DNA of 64,000 nt, from contig NZ_SWCN01000001.1 in the NCBI RefSeq assembly GCF_005116575.1, positions 124,001 to 188,000 on the forward strand. Reading direction: 5' to 3'. Of this stretch, positions 51,467 to 60,564 are shown piece after piece. The stretch is from Desulforhopalus sp. IMCC35007 (GTDB taxonomy: Bacteria; Desulfobacterota; Desulfobulbia; Desulfobulbales; Desulfocapsaceae). The position numbers and the translations under genes are program-made. The first letter of the stretch is position 1. The number at the start of each line of letters is the position of its first letter. Below the pieces are notes generated by a model. That model saw only the letters and a list, made by a program, of their open reading frames with translations, was not told the origin of the DNA and did not search any database.

Positions 51467-53140
51467 ATGGACACATATAGAGCCTTTTTGGCAATAATCA
51501 TCTCCTTTGTCATCCTCGTCGGTTATCAATATTTCTTTGTTGGCTTTGATCAGCCAGCGCCCGTTGAAGAGCAAACCACACAGACTGCTACATCGCAGAC
51601 CACCGCAGCAGAGCCCGTTGCAAGCGCGCCTGCCCCGGTGGCGGCACCTTCTCTGAATCCTCCGGTTAAAGCCGTCAGCTATGATAGAGAACCAAAAAAT
51701 ATCAGCATCGAAACAGAGTTGTATCGTGCCACTCTGTCTGAAGATGGTGGGATGATTACAAGCTTTGTCCTAAAGAATTACAAAGAAACCCATGATGCTG
51801 ATTCACTTGGAATGCAGCTGGTTAAAACGGATAAATCAGAAGGTTTTCCTCTACTGTTTTCCTGGGGGAGCGCTGTAAACGAGAGGATTCTTTACAGCAG
51901 TGATGTCAGCTCTGTGAAACTTACCAAAGATCAGGCCAACGCTCAGCTCGTGCTAACGGCCGATGCAGGTAACGGGCTGACTGTCGTGCGGACCTACACA
52001 TTTAACAACGATACCTATCTGTTAGATCTCGGTGTTAAAGTGATTAATGCATCCGGCGCTATTCTTCAGGGTGTTCCACAGATCAGTCTAGTCAACAAAC
52101 GCTTTGAAATAAGTGAAAGCCCTGCAAAACGATTTCTTTTTGCAGGTCCTGCTGCATATATCAGCGGCCAGCTGAATGAAGTCAAAGCCAGCGAATTTGA
52201 AGAGGGCCCTAAGGTTCTTCAAGGAGCCATTGACTGGGCTGGGTATGGGAGTAATTACTTTCTGTGTGCTGTCGTTCCGATGGATGGAAATGGTGCATCT
52301 TTTACCATGAGTGGAAATGATGAACTTGCCAGGACGCAGCTTGCAGGAAATCTTGACACCATCCAGGCAGGTACGGAAAAAGAGTATGCATATCATGTCT
52401 TTTTCGGGCCCAAAAAACTGAAGATGTTAAAAAATATAGGCTATAATCTGGACAGTTCAGTGAACTTTGGCTGGTTTGATGTTATCGCCAAACCTGCATT
52501 GTGGCTTTTGAATACTTTTAACAGTTTTTTCCATAACTACGGCATTGCCATTATTCTTGTGACGGTACTCTTTAAAGCTGCTTTCTGGCCGATTTCCCAA
52601 AAAGGTATGAAGTCGATGAAGAATATGCAGAAACTTCAGCCCAAGATGGTAAAACTAAAAGAAAAATATAAGAATGATCCAACCAAGATGAATCAGGAGG
52701 TAATGAATCTTTATAAAACCTATAAAGTCAATCCTCTTGGTGGATGCCTGCCGATGGTTTTACAGATTCCCGTGTTTTTTGCGCTCTATAAAGTACTGCT
52801 CCAGTCTATTGAGCTTCGCCATGCTCCCTTTATGCTCTGGATTACTGACCTTTCAGCGCCGGATAGATTGTATATGGGCTTTGATTTACCGTATCTTGGA
52901 GGTTTGCCCGTGCTCACATTGTTGATGGGAGCATCGATGTTTTTTCAGCAAAAACTCAGTCCCACCACTGCTGATCCTACCCAGGCTAAAATCATGATGT
53001 TTTTGCCAGTGATTTTCACGTTTATGTTTCTTAACTTTGCTTCTGGTCTTGTTCTCTATTGGTTTGTTAACAATCTGCTCTCTATTCTTCAGCAGGTATT
53101 GATCAACAGAGATACAAAGAAATCAAGTGCAGCTGCCTGA
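51467..53140 (+). CDS. yidC: Membrane protein insertase YidC
   Basis: 557-residue inner-membrane insertase of the Gram-negative type. A first membrane helix (AFLAIIISFVILVGYQYFFV) is followed by a Pro/Ala/Thr-rich linker and a large periplasmic domain, then the conserved C-terminal five-helix core: IAIILVTVLFKAAFWPISQK, SMKNMQKLQPKMVKLKEKYK, LGGCLPMVLQIPVFFALYK and FTFMFLNFASGLVLYWFVNN. The Arg of the hydrophilic groove region and the coiled-coil loop are present. Ends DTKKSSAAA. The long periplasmic domain supports a Gram-negative envelope. Confidence 0.98.
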   Translation: MDTYRAFLAIIISFVILVGYQYFFVGFDQPAPVEEQTTQTATSQTTAAEPVASAPAPVAAPSLNPPVKAVSYDREPKNISIETELYRATLSEDGGMITSFVLKNYKETHDADSLGMQLVKTDKSEGFPLLFSWGSAVNERILYSSDVSSVKLTKDQANAQLVLTADAGNGLTVVRTYTFNNDTYLLDLGVKVINASGAILQGVPQISLVNKRFEISESPAKRFLFAGPAAYISGQLNEVKASEFEEGPKVLQGAIDWAGYGSNYFLCAVVPMDGNGASFTMSGNDELARTQLAGNLDTIQAGTEKEYAYHVFFGPKKLKMLKNIGYNLDSSVNFGWFDVIAKPALWLLNTFNSFFHNYGIAIILVTVLFKAAFWPISQKGMKSMKNMQKLQPKMVKLKEKYKNDPTKMNQEVMNLYKTYKVNPLGGCLPMVLQIPVFFALYKVLLQSIELRHAPFMLWITDLSAPDRLYMGFDLPYLGGLPVLTLLMGASMFFQQKLSPTTADPTQAKIMMFLPVIFTFMFLNFASGLVLYWFVNNLLSILQQVLINRDTKKSSAAA

Positions 53141-53205
53141 GATGTCGGGTACAGCTCAGCTTTTCGAGACCGTAAAAAGTGAGATTCAATAAAAAAGGTA
53201 ATCCA

Positions 53206-54195
53206 ATGTCTTTAGCAAAAAAAGATTTCTACGGAAAAGAAGTTACCGATGCCATCAAAAAGGCATGTGATAATTTTGGAGTCGCGCAGGAAAAACTGGA
53301 AATTGATGTCATAGAAACAGGTTCCACAGGAATATTTGGGTTAATTCGCAAGAAAGCGCATATCAGGGTGAGTCTCAGACAGGAGACTGAGGAAGAGAAA
53401 AATGACTTTTCCATGGAATCTCTGCTTCCAGCAAAGGAAAAACCTGTGCGGGCCAAGAAAAAAGCTTCCCCTCGAGTTGAAGTTGAGCCCCAGAAGCATC
53501 CTGAACCAGAGAAATCTGCCCCTGCTCCGGTAGTTGAAAAAAATATTCAACAGGAGCAAGTAACGGAGACTGTTGAACAAACGAAACAGGCTGATCGAAG
53601 CGTGGTTGTTGAACAGGTGGTTCAGAACACTGAAGAACCTGTTGAAGTGGCTGTAAGTCAGGAAAGCCTTGAGATCGTAAAAAGTGAGTTGAGTCAGATT
53701 GTTGCTTTGATGGGTTTTCCATCCACAATTGAGCTTGAGGTAGAAGGCTTGTCCGTTGCCTGTGTACTTCGAGGAGATTTTGAAGAAGAGTTGACAGGCG
53801 TCGATGGAAAAGTTCTTGACAGTATTCAATATATTCTTCGTAAGATTGTAACCAGAAAGGTGTCTGAGAAATTAAGAATCTCTATAAACGTGGGAGATTT
53901 TCGCGAAAAACGTCTGGAAAACCTCAAAGACAAGGCCATTGAACTGGCGGGCCAGGTAAAAGAGGATGGTAAGACCCAGGTCCTGCCCGCCCTCAATCCT
54001 TCAGAGCGTCGGGCAATCCATATGATTCTCCAGGAAGATAAGGAAATCCGCAGCAGATCTGTTGGAGACGGCCTTTTTAAGAAAATTCTTATTTATAAGC
54101 CAGGTAAGAATAACCGTGGTGGACGTAAAAAAACACAGGGCAAGGGCCGCCAGAACAAAAGCTCAGAGAACTCAGAACCTCAAAGTGATTCCTGA
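53206..54195 (+). CDS. jag: Jag/KhpB-type RNA-binding protein
   Basis: 329 residues. N-terminal Jag_N domain (KKDFYGKEVTDAIKKACDNF, IETGSTGIFGLIRKKAHIRV with the IFG turn), a long Glu/Lys/Val-rich disordered linker (residues ~60-155), a KH domain (GVDGKVLDSIQYILRKIV) and an R3H domain (NPSERRAIHMILQ). The tail is Lys/Gly/Arg-rich (NRGGRKKTQGKGRQNKS). The ATG at 53206 has AAGGTAATCC upstream. It likely binds RNA and affects cell division or sporulation-like functions. The position between yidC and mnmE is canonical. Confidence 0.94.
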   Translation: MSLAKKDFYGKEVTDAIKKACDNFGVAQEKLEIDVIETGSTGIFGLIRKKAHIRVSLRQETEEEKNDFSMESLLPAKEKPVRAKKKASPRVEVEPQKHPEPEKSAPAPVVEKNIQQEQVTETVEQTKQADRSVVVEQVVQNTEEPVEVAVSQESLEIVKSELSQIVALMGFPSTIELEVEGLSVACVLRGDFEEELTGVDGKVLDSIQYILRKIVTRKVSEKLRISINVGDFREKRLENLKDKAIELAGQVKEDGKTQVLPALNPSERRAIHMILQEDKEIRSRSVGDGLFKKILIYKPGKNNRGGRKKTQGKGRQNKSSENSEPQSDS

Positions 54196-54265
54196 TACGC
54201 GAGTTTCTGCTATTTCTCTTCGCCCTTGCCTGAAGATTTCATAGAATCAGGAGACTGGTGATATT

Positions 54266-55651
54266 ATGAATCTATCAGCTGTTGAAGAAACAATCGTTGC
54301 CATATCTACTCCTCCCGGTGCCGGGGGGATTGGTATTATCCGCATGAGCGGTTCCCGATCCGTCGAATTCATACAAGGCATCTTCACTCCTAAAAGTCCC
54401 ACCTGCTCTTATAAAAGCCATCGGTTTTATTACGGCCATATCCATCACCCTCTAGACGGGAAACTTCTCGATGAGGTTATGGTTGTGACAATGAAGGCTC
54501 CCAACTCCTATACAAGAGAAGATGTTGTTGAGATTCACTGCCATGGGAGTTTTCTCCTCCTGCAGAATATTCTCGATACTATTGTGTCCCAAGGTGCGAC
54601 ACTTGCCGCACCAGGTGAATTTACCAAGAGGGCCTTTCTCAATGGCCGTATTGATCTGACGCGGGCTGAAGCAGTTATTGATATCCTCTCCGCCAAAACC
54701 AGAAAAGGCATTGATCTGGCCCAGGAACAGCTTGCGGGTGCCCTCTACCGACAAATTGAACCCGTTCAGAAAAGCCTTACCCAAATGCGGGCTGTTGTTG
54801 AAGTGGCGATAGACTTTCCCGATGAGGATCTTGATATTGTTGATCGTCAAAAATTGAGCGCCCAGCTGGAAGCTGAGGTCAAAGCGCCATTAATGAAGCT
54901 TTTGGGTAATGTTTCCCGGGGACGCTTATATCGTGAAGGTATTTCTCTTGTGATTGTGGGCAGGCCCAATGTCGGTAAATCGAGCTTATTGAACACTCTT
55001 CTTCAGGAAGAAAGAGCTCTTGTTACTGCGATACCTGGTACGACCAGAGATTCGATTGAGGAAATCATTGATATCGAAGGTGTTCCTGTACGTATTATTG
55101 ATACGGCAGGTATCAGAAGTGGAGCCGAAGAGGTTGAAGAGCTTGGAATCATGCGGACCAAAGAGCTGATGAACAAAGCGGATCTTGTCCTGTTTCTGAT
55201 CGATGGCTCCACTTCACTTTCCCGGGAGGATAACGCTCTTTTTCAAGAGGTCTCCCATAAACCTGTTTTAACTGTAGTGAACAAAAGTGATTTATATTCT
55301 GGGCCAAGGCAGGAAGTCACCCTCTGTCAGGATGGGAGATGGGTTGAAATTTCAGCGAAAAGCCAGCTTGGCATCGACGCACTGAGAAAAGCAATTTTTG
55401 AGAAAATAACAGGCGGGAAAGAACAATGGGAAGAAAATGGTTGTTCTCCTAACCTCAGACACAAGGTTGCATTGCAAAAAGCGATATCTGCAAGTGGGAG
55501 TGCCATTGAGACGCTTAACACGGGACTTACGAACGATCTGATAGCTGTCGATTTACAAGAGTGTCTTGATTGTCTTGGAGAAATTGTCGGCGAGACAACA
55601 ACGGACGATATTCTTGATGTCGTTTTTGAACAGTTCTGTCTCGGTAAATAA
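54266..55651 (+). CDS. mnmE: tRNA modification GTPase MnmE
   Basis: 461 residues. N-terminal formyl-THF-binding domain (TIVAISTPPGAGGIGIIRMS, YTREDVVEIHCHGS), helical domain with LNGRIDLTRAEAVIDIL, and the inserted GTPase: GRPNVGKSSLLN (G1), GTTRDSIEE (G2), DTAGIR (G3), NKSDLY (G4). It ends with FCLGK, the family C-terminus with a catalytic-region Cys. Works with MnmG (47549-49450). Confidence 0.98.
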   Translation: MNLSAVEETIVAISTPPGAGGIGIIRMSGSRSVEFIQGIFTPKSPTCSYKSHRFYYGHIHHPLDGKLLDEVMVVTMKAPNSYTREDVVEIHCHGSFLLLQNILDTIVSQGATLAAPGEFTKRAFLNGRIDLTRAEAVIDILSAKTRKGIDLAQEQLAGALYRQIEPVQKSLTQMRAVVEVAIDFPDEDLDIVDRQKLSAQLEAEVKAPLMKLLGNVSRGRLYREGISLVIVGRPNVGKSSLLNTLLQEERALVTAIPGTTRDSIEEIIDIEGVPVRIIDTAGIRSGAEEVEELGIMRTKELMNKADLVLFLIDGSTSLSREDNALFQEVSHKPVLTVVNKSDLYSGPRQEVTLCQDGRWVEISAKSQLGIDALRKAIFEKITGGKEQWEENGCSPNLRHKVALQKAISASGSAIETLNTGLTNDLIAVDLQECLDCLGEIVGETTTDDILDVVFEQFCLGK

Positions 55652-55837
55652 TCTGTACATATTACGTTAGAGGTTCCTGTCTCAATCAACCTGTGAAAAG
55701 GATTGGAAAATCCATGCACAGCTATTTCGAGCAGGACCCTTTTCACCGTCACCCTGTTGGTGACAGGAGAATCGTAATACACGAGAGGAGGGGTGTTAGC
55801 CCTCATTTTTTAATTATATATTTTGATGGAGTAAAAC
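55652..55837 (+). other. Structured region between mnmE and FKBP gene
   Basis: Several nested inverted repeats: GTGAAAAGG (55693-55701) with CCTTTTCAC (55738-55746), an inner GGATT-GGAA-AATCC, and GTCACC...GGTGAC (55748-55764). They could fold the mnmE transcript end or a small RNA. No T run, no reading frame with signals. Confidence 0.4.
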
Positions 55838-56266
55838 ATGGCTCAAATGCAAAACGGAGATAAAATTTCCGTTCACTATACAGGTAAACTTGCCGATGGA
55901 AGTATTTTTGACTCTACAGCAGGAGAAGATCCTTTTGTCTTCACTTTAGGTGAAGATGATCTTATTGACGGATTTCTAACTGCAATCCAGTCAATGAATG
56001 TCGGCGAGAAAAAAACCGTCACTATTGGTGTTGAGGATGCCTACGGAGAGTGGCATGAGGATATGGTTATTGAGGTTCCTCGTTCTGAAATGCCAGCTGA
56101 TCTGGACCTTGAAGTTGGTGATGAACTTGAAGTCACCGATGAAGAAGATGAGCCTATGATTGTAAGTGTGAGTGAGATTACAGACACTACTGTTACCTTG
56201 GATGGCAATCCTGCGCTTGCAGGTGAGGTGTTAACATTTGACCTTGAGCTGGTGGCTATTAATTAG
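55838..56266 (+). CDS. FKBP-type peptidyl-prolyl isomerase (SlyD-like)
   Basis: 142-residue cytosolic isomerase/chaperone. The FKBP core is split by an insert-in-flap domain as in SlyD: VHYTGKLADGSIFDSTAGED, FTLGEDDLIDGFLTAIQSMN, VGEKKTVTIGVEDAYGEWHE, then LDLEVGDELEV and GNPALAGEVLTFDLELV. The C-terminal His-rich tail of E. coli SlyD is absent. A terminator follows the stop, so it is monocistronic. Confidence 0.93.
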   Translation: MAQMQNGDKISVHYTGKLADGSIFDSTAGEDPFVFTLGEDDLIDGFLTAIQSMNVGEKKTVTIGVEDAYGEWHEDMVIEVPRSEMPADLDLEVGDELEVTDEEDEPMIVSVSEITDTTVTLDGNPALAGEVLTFDLELVAIN

Positions 56267-56293
56267 TCCCTGTCAGGTTGTCAAATAAGAAGC

Positions 56294-56329
56294 AAAAAAG
56301 GGGAGGTCCGGAAGGATCTCCCCTTTTTT
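56294..56329 (+). terminator. Rho-independent terminator of the FKBP gene
   Basis: Stem AAAAAAGGGGAGGTCC (56294-56309) with GGATCTCCCCTTTTTT (56314-56329), one G-U pair, GGAA loop, 6 Ts. Confidence 0.93.
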
Positions 56330-56555
56330 GTTGTAATGCTCAGGCAACAAACCATTTTACTTCGATAAAGCAATAAAATATCGAGCCATGATGCTTAAAG
56401 AATTTGTTGGAAAGATCACGAAAAAGATCACCATGGCATCGACAACAGTGAGTAAATAAGGTATCCATTTATGTTGTTACTGTAACTGGTATTACGTAAT
56501 TGTTATCGGTAGTGTGATCGTTTCGATGCTGTCTCACCCCACAATGGAAAGTGCG

Positions 56556-56906
56556 ATGAACTGTAAACATCTGAGCCTGGAAGCTAGCGGTATACTGATT
56601 AAAGCGAGAAAAATTTCTCAATATCTTGCATGCGACTTTGAGAGGTTGGTTGCTGAGAGTCCCTGTGAGAGCGAATATCTCACGAGAGCCTGTTGCCTGT
56701 TAGAAGAGATAGTCCTTGACCCTGTGCAATATTCAGATGACTGGCTGCTGGAAGAGTGTTTTGATGAAAGTAAACTGAGAGAATTACTCCAGTATTCTAA
56801 AGCTGTACAACTGATGCCACAGACCGTCAAAATCTATGATAGCGGTTATAAGCAGTTGCACACTACAATTGGTCCTGCAGATAAACTTTCTGGAGTGATT
56901 GAGTAG
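56556..56906 (+). CDS. Unknown acidic helical protein
   Basis: 116 residues if the ATG at 56556 is used (GGAAAG five bases ahead); the frame is open from a GTG at 56514 and further ATGs at 56526 and 56544 exist, so the start is not settled. I do not recognise it. It is rich in Glu, Leu, Cys and Tyr, with helical runs such as LTRACCLLEEIVLD and ESKLRELLQYSKAV, and has no membrane segment. It lies 290 bp after the FKBP gene and 82 bp before the MoeA-like gene, on the same strand. Confidence 0.5.
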   Translation: MNCKHLSLEASGILIKARKISQYLACDFERLVAESPCESEYLTRACCLLEEIVLDPVQYSDDWLLEECFDESKLRELLQYSKAVQLMPQTVKIYDSGYKQLHTTIGPADKLSGVIE

Positions 56907-56987
56907 GCCGTAATCTGGCACTAGGTGTGGGCAAGAAGCGCGCCTTGTAGGTTTTTTGAGGTTGGCTATTATTGAAATTTTAAATGC

Positions 56988-58268
56988 ATGGTTCTGATGA
57001 AAAAGGTTCACCAAGAGGCTGGAGAAGAAGCCGCTGTAGCAACGGAAAACACTCATCACTCTGCCCATGCCCAGCTTTTCGAGATCAGGCGAAGGATCTT
57101 TTCGCTTCCCATGGTTCTGAAGAGAAAAGAGGATGTCCTCCTTCGAGATGCCATCTCGAGGGTCGCTGCTGAAAATCTACAGGCGAAGCTTGATGTGCCA
57201 CTCTTTGATGAATCTCTTCGCGATGGTTTTGCCATTTCTGCCGGGGAAAAGGTTGCCTGTGATGGTGAAACATGTTTTCAGATCGCCGGTGTAACTGGTG
57301 CTGGAGATGTTCTTGATAAAGCTCTGAAACCGGGAGAAGCCTGGTTGGTTATGACCGGAGGCAAGGTTCCTGGAGACTGTACACGTATTATTCCCAAGGA
57401 GTGGTGTGCGGTTGAAGGACAACGGGTAACAATCCGATCAAAATATCTTACAGGCCCCTCCTATATTAAAAGAAGGGGGGAAGAACGTCAAAAGGGAGCG
57501 ATTCTTGTAGAGGCCGGAGAGGTTATTACTCCTGCATCGCTTGTAAAAATTGCCGAAGGTGGATGGCATAAGCTTGCAGTCTACAGGCGTCCAAGGGTCA
57601 GCTTTTGCTGTACAGGAAAAGAACTGGTTGAGTCCGGAGTATTACCCGAAGATGCGCAGAAGATTTCTTCAAATAAATACCTGTTGGTTGCCTTGATTGA
57701 GCAGTGCGGCTGTTTAGCCCATGACTACGGGATCGTCACGGATGAGGAAAAGATGGTAGGTCAGTTTTTTACGGACTGTCTTGATGGTTCCAGTGATCTT
57801 GTTCTTACAACCGGTGGCACAGGGGGAGGGGATTTCGATCTTGTCGAGAAGGGTTTTTTAGATGCCGGTGGCACCTTGACGTGCACATCTCTTGATCTGC
57901 GACCTGGAAGATCAACGGTTGCAGGAGAAAAAAATGGAGTTTTATATGTCGGACTTCCTGGACCACCAAAAGCCGTGCACACTGTTTTTCTTGAGGTTGT
58001 AGCCCCATTGCTGCAGGAGATGAGCGGGGTTCGACCTGCTGGACCCCGTTGTATTGAGGCTTTTGCTGGTGAAGATATTACAGCTAAAACCAAAGGGGCA
58101 CTGCTTATTAAGGAAGGTGTGTTGTCTTGTATAGGAGGGCAGGTTCTGGTTCAAAGGGCCACCAGAAATGAGCATCCTAACTGCAATATCCTCATTGCCC
58201 CTGGAAGAGATCATATCAAAAAGGGCGAAATCGTTGAGGTGCATCTGCGCCAACCTTTATGGGGCTGA
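56988..58268 (+). CDS. moeA: MoeA-like molybdopterin molybdotransferase
   Basis: 426 residues. MoeA domain order: N-terminal RVAAENLQAKLDVPLFDESL (with the DGFAI loop), the beta-barrel with GEAWLVMTGGKVPGDCTRI, and the MPT-binding core with CTGKELVESG, SSNKYLLVALIEQ, DLVLTTGGTGGGDFDLVEKG, and VGLPGPPKAV. It inserts molybdate or tungstate into molybdopterin; a tungsten role is possible in anaerobes. The start at 56988 has no strong ribosome binding site, and an ATG at 56997 is an alternative. Other moe/moa genes are not in the window. Confidence 0.9.
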   Translation: MVLMKKVHQEAGEEAAVATENTHHSAHAQLFEIRRRIFSLPMVLKRKEDVLLRDAISRVAAENLQAKLDVPLFDESLRDGFAISAGEKVACDGETCFQIAGVTGAGDVLDKALKPGEAWLVMTGGKVPGDCTRIIPKEWCAVEGQRVTIRSKYLTGPSYIKRRGEERQKGAILVEAGEVITPASLVKIAEGGWHKLAVYRRPRVSFCCTGKELVESGVLPEDAQKISSNKYLLVALIEQCGCLAHDYGIVTDEEKMVGQFFTDCLDGSSDLVLTTGGTGGGDFDLVEKGFLDAGGTLTCTSLDLRPGRSTVAGEKNGVLYVGLPGPPKAVHTVFLEVVAPLLQEMSGVRPAGPRCIEAFAGEDITAKTKGALLIKEGVLSCIGGQVLVQRATRNEHPNCNILIAPGRDHIKKGEIVEVHLRQPLWG

Positions 58269-58277
58269 CCATCGCGG

Positions 58278-59108
58278 CTATTTCTGGCAGTGCTTGCAAT
58301 AAAAAGTGGCCCGCCCTCCGAGCTTTGATTTGAGTAGAGGTGCACAGCAATGGGGGCATGGCTGCCCATCTTTTCCATAGACTGTAAAATTCATCTGGAA
58401 ATAGCCCTGCTGCTGGGAGGCGTTGACAAAGTCGCTTATGGTGGATCCGCCACAGTCAATGGCATGATCGAGGACCTTTCTGATTGTAGCTATGAGATGC
58501 TGCCATTGTGGTTTTGTAAGGGAGCTGATCTTTTTCTCAGGCGAAATTCCCGCTCGAAACAGGCTTTCATTGGCGTAGATATTGCCAATGCCGACAACAA
58601 TTTTTGAATCCATTATACACTGTTTGATGGTAAGACTTTTTCCTTTAGACAGGTTGTAGAGGTAGTCGGGAGAAAAACGATCATCAAAAGGCTCAGGCCC
58701 ACTTGTTGTAAAAAAAGTCTTTTCCCGCTCTTTTGCCTCAACAGGTGAGAGGATATGAATCGAGCCGAAGCGGCGGATGTCATGGTAGCGGAGCTGATTT
58801 TCGTCCCCGAGCAACCATTGAAGGTGATCATGCTTTGCCAGGGGGGTGTGTTTGGAAAATATTCCGAGGTTTCCGGTCATACCGAGATGGATAATCAACA
58901 CAGCGCCACTGTTCATGTGTATCAGAATATATTTGGCACGGCGCTCTACTGCAACAATTGTCTGTAGAATGACTTCTTTTCTGATGTTGACAATATCAAC
59001 GGGTTTGCGCAGGGATTTTTGATTGTAAAAGACCTGGGTGATCATCTGGCCAATGAGATGTGGTCGGAGACCTCGGCAAATGACTTCCACTTCAGGGAGT
59101 TCGGGCAT
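58278..59108 (-). CDS. mutM: Formamidopyrimidine-DNA glycosylase
   Basis: 276-residue DNA-repair bifunctional glycosylase/AP lyase that removes 8-oxoguanine. The N-terminal PELPEVEVICRGL supplies the catalytic Pro and Glu; the H2TH region has IGNIYANESLFRAGISP; the C-terminal zinc finger reads VYGKDGQPCPHCCAPLLKS, then FYCKHC. The zinc finger ends the protein, as is normal. It is convergent with moeA, 9 bp apart. Confidence 0.97.
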   Translation of the reverse strand: MPELPEVEVICRGLRPHLIGQMITQVFYNQKSLRKPVDIVNIRKEVILQTIVAVERRAKYILIHMNSGAVLIIHLGMTGNLGIFSKHTPLAKHDHLQWLLGDENQLRYHDIRRFGSIHILSPVEAKEREKTFFTTSGPEPFDDRFSPDYLYNLSKGKSLTIKQCIMDSKIVVGIGNIYANESLFRAGISPEKKISSLTKPQWQHLIATIRKVLDHAIDCGGSTISDFVNASQQQGYFQMNFTVYGKDGQPCPHCCAPLLKSKLGGRATFYCKHCQK

Positions 59109-59397
59109 TTTGGTGTCTTGTCTGGCAGAAATTTATAGAAATAAATATTGTAATAACTCTATCTTATAACCTTAAACCGTTGTCTTCTGTTGGCAAGGTG
59201 GATTGAGATTTCTACTCTTTATATCCAGGCAATGAGCGCGGCAACCATGTGATGGCTCACTATATTTAACAGTTCGAAATTGATGATTTTTTTCTTCCAA
59301 GAGAAAAAGCTTGCAGTTTGTGGGCTTCTTTCTCATTATTACTTCATTCGCATAAAGGATTAAATATTTTTCTATACTCGTAATAGCAGGTGAATGA

Positions 59398-59979
59398 ATG
59401 GATGGATTTGGAAGTTTGACACCATACGACATGGTCATTCTCGGACTGTTTGCCGTTCTGATTGGCCGGGGCATCTGGTTGGGGTTGTTAAAACAGGTCA
59501 CAGGTCTGGTTGCTCTTTACCTAGGGTATTTTTCGGCCAGCCAGTATCATGATGTTATTTTCCCTGTTCTCAAAAATGTATCGGACAATCCTAAGGTTGT
59601 TTTTCTCACCAGTTATGTCCTGCTGTTTGTCGTCACCTATGTTGTTGTTATGCTCTTTGGCAAGGCGCTTGGTTATGTGATAAGTCTTACGATCACTTCC
59701 TGGTTTGATAAAATTCTAGGCGGGTTGGTCGGTTTTGCCAAGGCGCTTATTTTAGCTGTGATGCTTCATATGATCCTTGGAACAGTTCTGGCACCTGAGA
59801 ATCAGATGTTGAGGGCATGTATGACCTGCGATGCACTCAATGAGGCGGCCGATTTTACCAGAAAATTTATTCGTGATGAGAATGTACGGCAGTCCCTGCT
59901 CCAGCAGGAACCCGCAATTGCGATTGACTCCGTGAAAAAGTATCTTACCCCCACTCCAACAGATGAAAAAAGTGAGTAA
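59398..59979 (+). CDS. CvpA-family membrane protein
   Basis: 193 residues. Four membrane helices: YDMVILGLFAVLIGRGIWLG, LVALYLGYFSASQYHDVIF, VFLTSYVLLFVVTYVVVMLF and GGLVGFAKALILAVMLHMIL. The family is linked to colicin V production and envelope stress and cell division in E. coli. The C-terminal soluble part ends PTPTDEKSE. The ATG at 59398 has GGTGAATGA ahead. It stands alone with 200 bp to the PilZ gene. Confidence 0.85.
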   Translation: MDGFGSLTPYDMVILGLFAVLIGRGIWLGLLKQVTGLVALYLGYFSASQYHDVIFPVLKNVSDNPKVVFLTSYVLLFVVTYVVVMLFGKALGYVISLTITSWFDKILGGLVGFAKALILAVMLHMILGTVLAPENQMLRACMTCDALNEAADFTRKFIRDENVRQSLLQQEPAIAIDSVKKYLTPTPTDEKSE

Positions 59980-60182
59980 GTTTTTTAGTACCAGCGAGCT
60001 GTACTTGATGGTATCAAATTAGTAATTGCGGCTAAGATATTTTTATTTCTTTACAGGTTAGAGGTGGCAAGGCTTTGCTTGTATCAAGGCAATAGTCTTG
60101 TTATCGGCAAGAAAACGTGTGTGTAAAACAAAGGCAAAGAGAGTAAAACCGGCTCATATCTCGGATAACAGGGTGGAGAACA

Positions 60183-60536
60183 ATGGATTTACGGCTGGCT
60201 GATCGTAAGTATCTGGTTTTTTATCTTAGAGTTTTCGATGGTACAGGTAACAAGATTCTTGGCCATCTGGTAGATATTTCGGAAAAAGGTGTTCTGCTCA
60301 TGACAGATGAGTTGGTGGCACTCAATGAAGAACATCTGCTGCGTCTGCGTTTACCCGCTTTCATTCGTGACAGAGAAGAAATCCTGCTGCAGGGTACCTG
60401 TCGCTGGTGTCATAAGGACACGAATTCTGATTTTTTTCTTACCGGGTTTCAGATACATGATGTGGATGCATCAACAAAAGAAGTTATTATACATCTGATG
60501 GCTGAGTTGGGATATAAAGAAGCCACAATCAAGTGA
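60183..60536 (+). CDS. PilZ-domain protein
   Basis: 117-residue single-domain c-di-GMP receptor candidate. The PilZ signature is shown by RKYLVFYLRV (near the RxxxR position) and HLVDISEKGVLLMT (D/NxSxxG). TGFQIHDVDASTKE completes the barrel. It lacks a GGDEF or other output domain, so it would act through a partner. No diguanylate cyclase is in the window. GGGTGGAGAACA precedes the ATG. Confidence 0.88.
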   Translation: MDLRLADRKYLVFYLRVFDGTGNKILGHLVDISEKGVLLMTDELVALNEEHLLRLRLPAFIRDREEILLQGTCRWCHKDTNSDFFLTGFQIHDVDASTKEVIIHLMAELGYKEATIK

Positions 60537-60564
60537 CTCCTTTTCTGTGGTATAATCTTTACGG

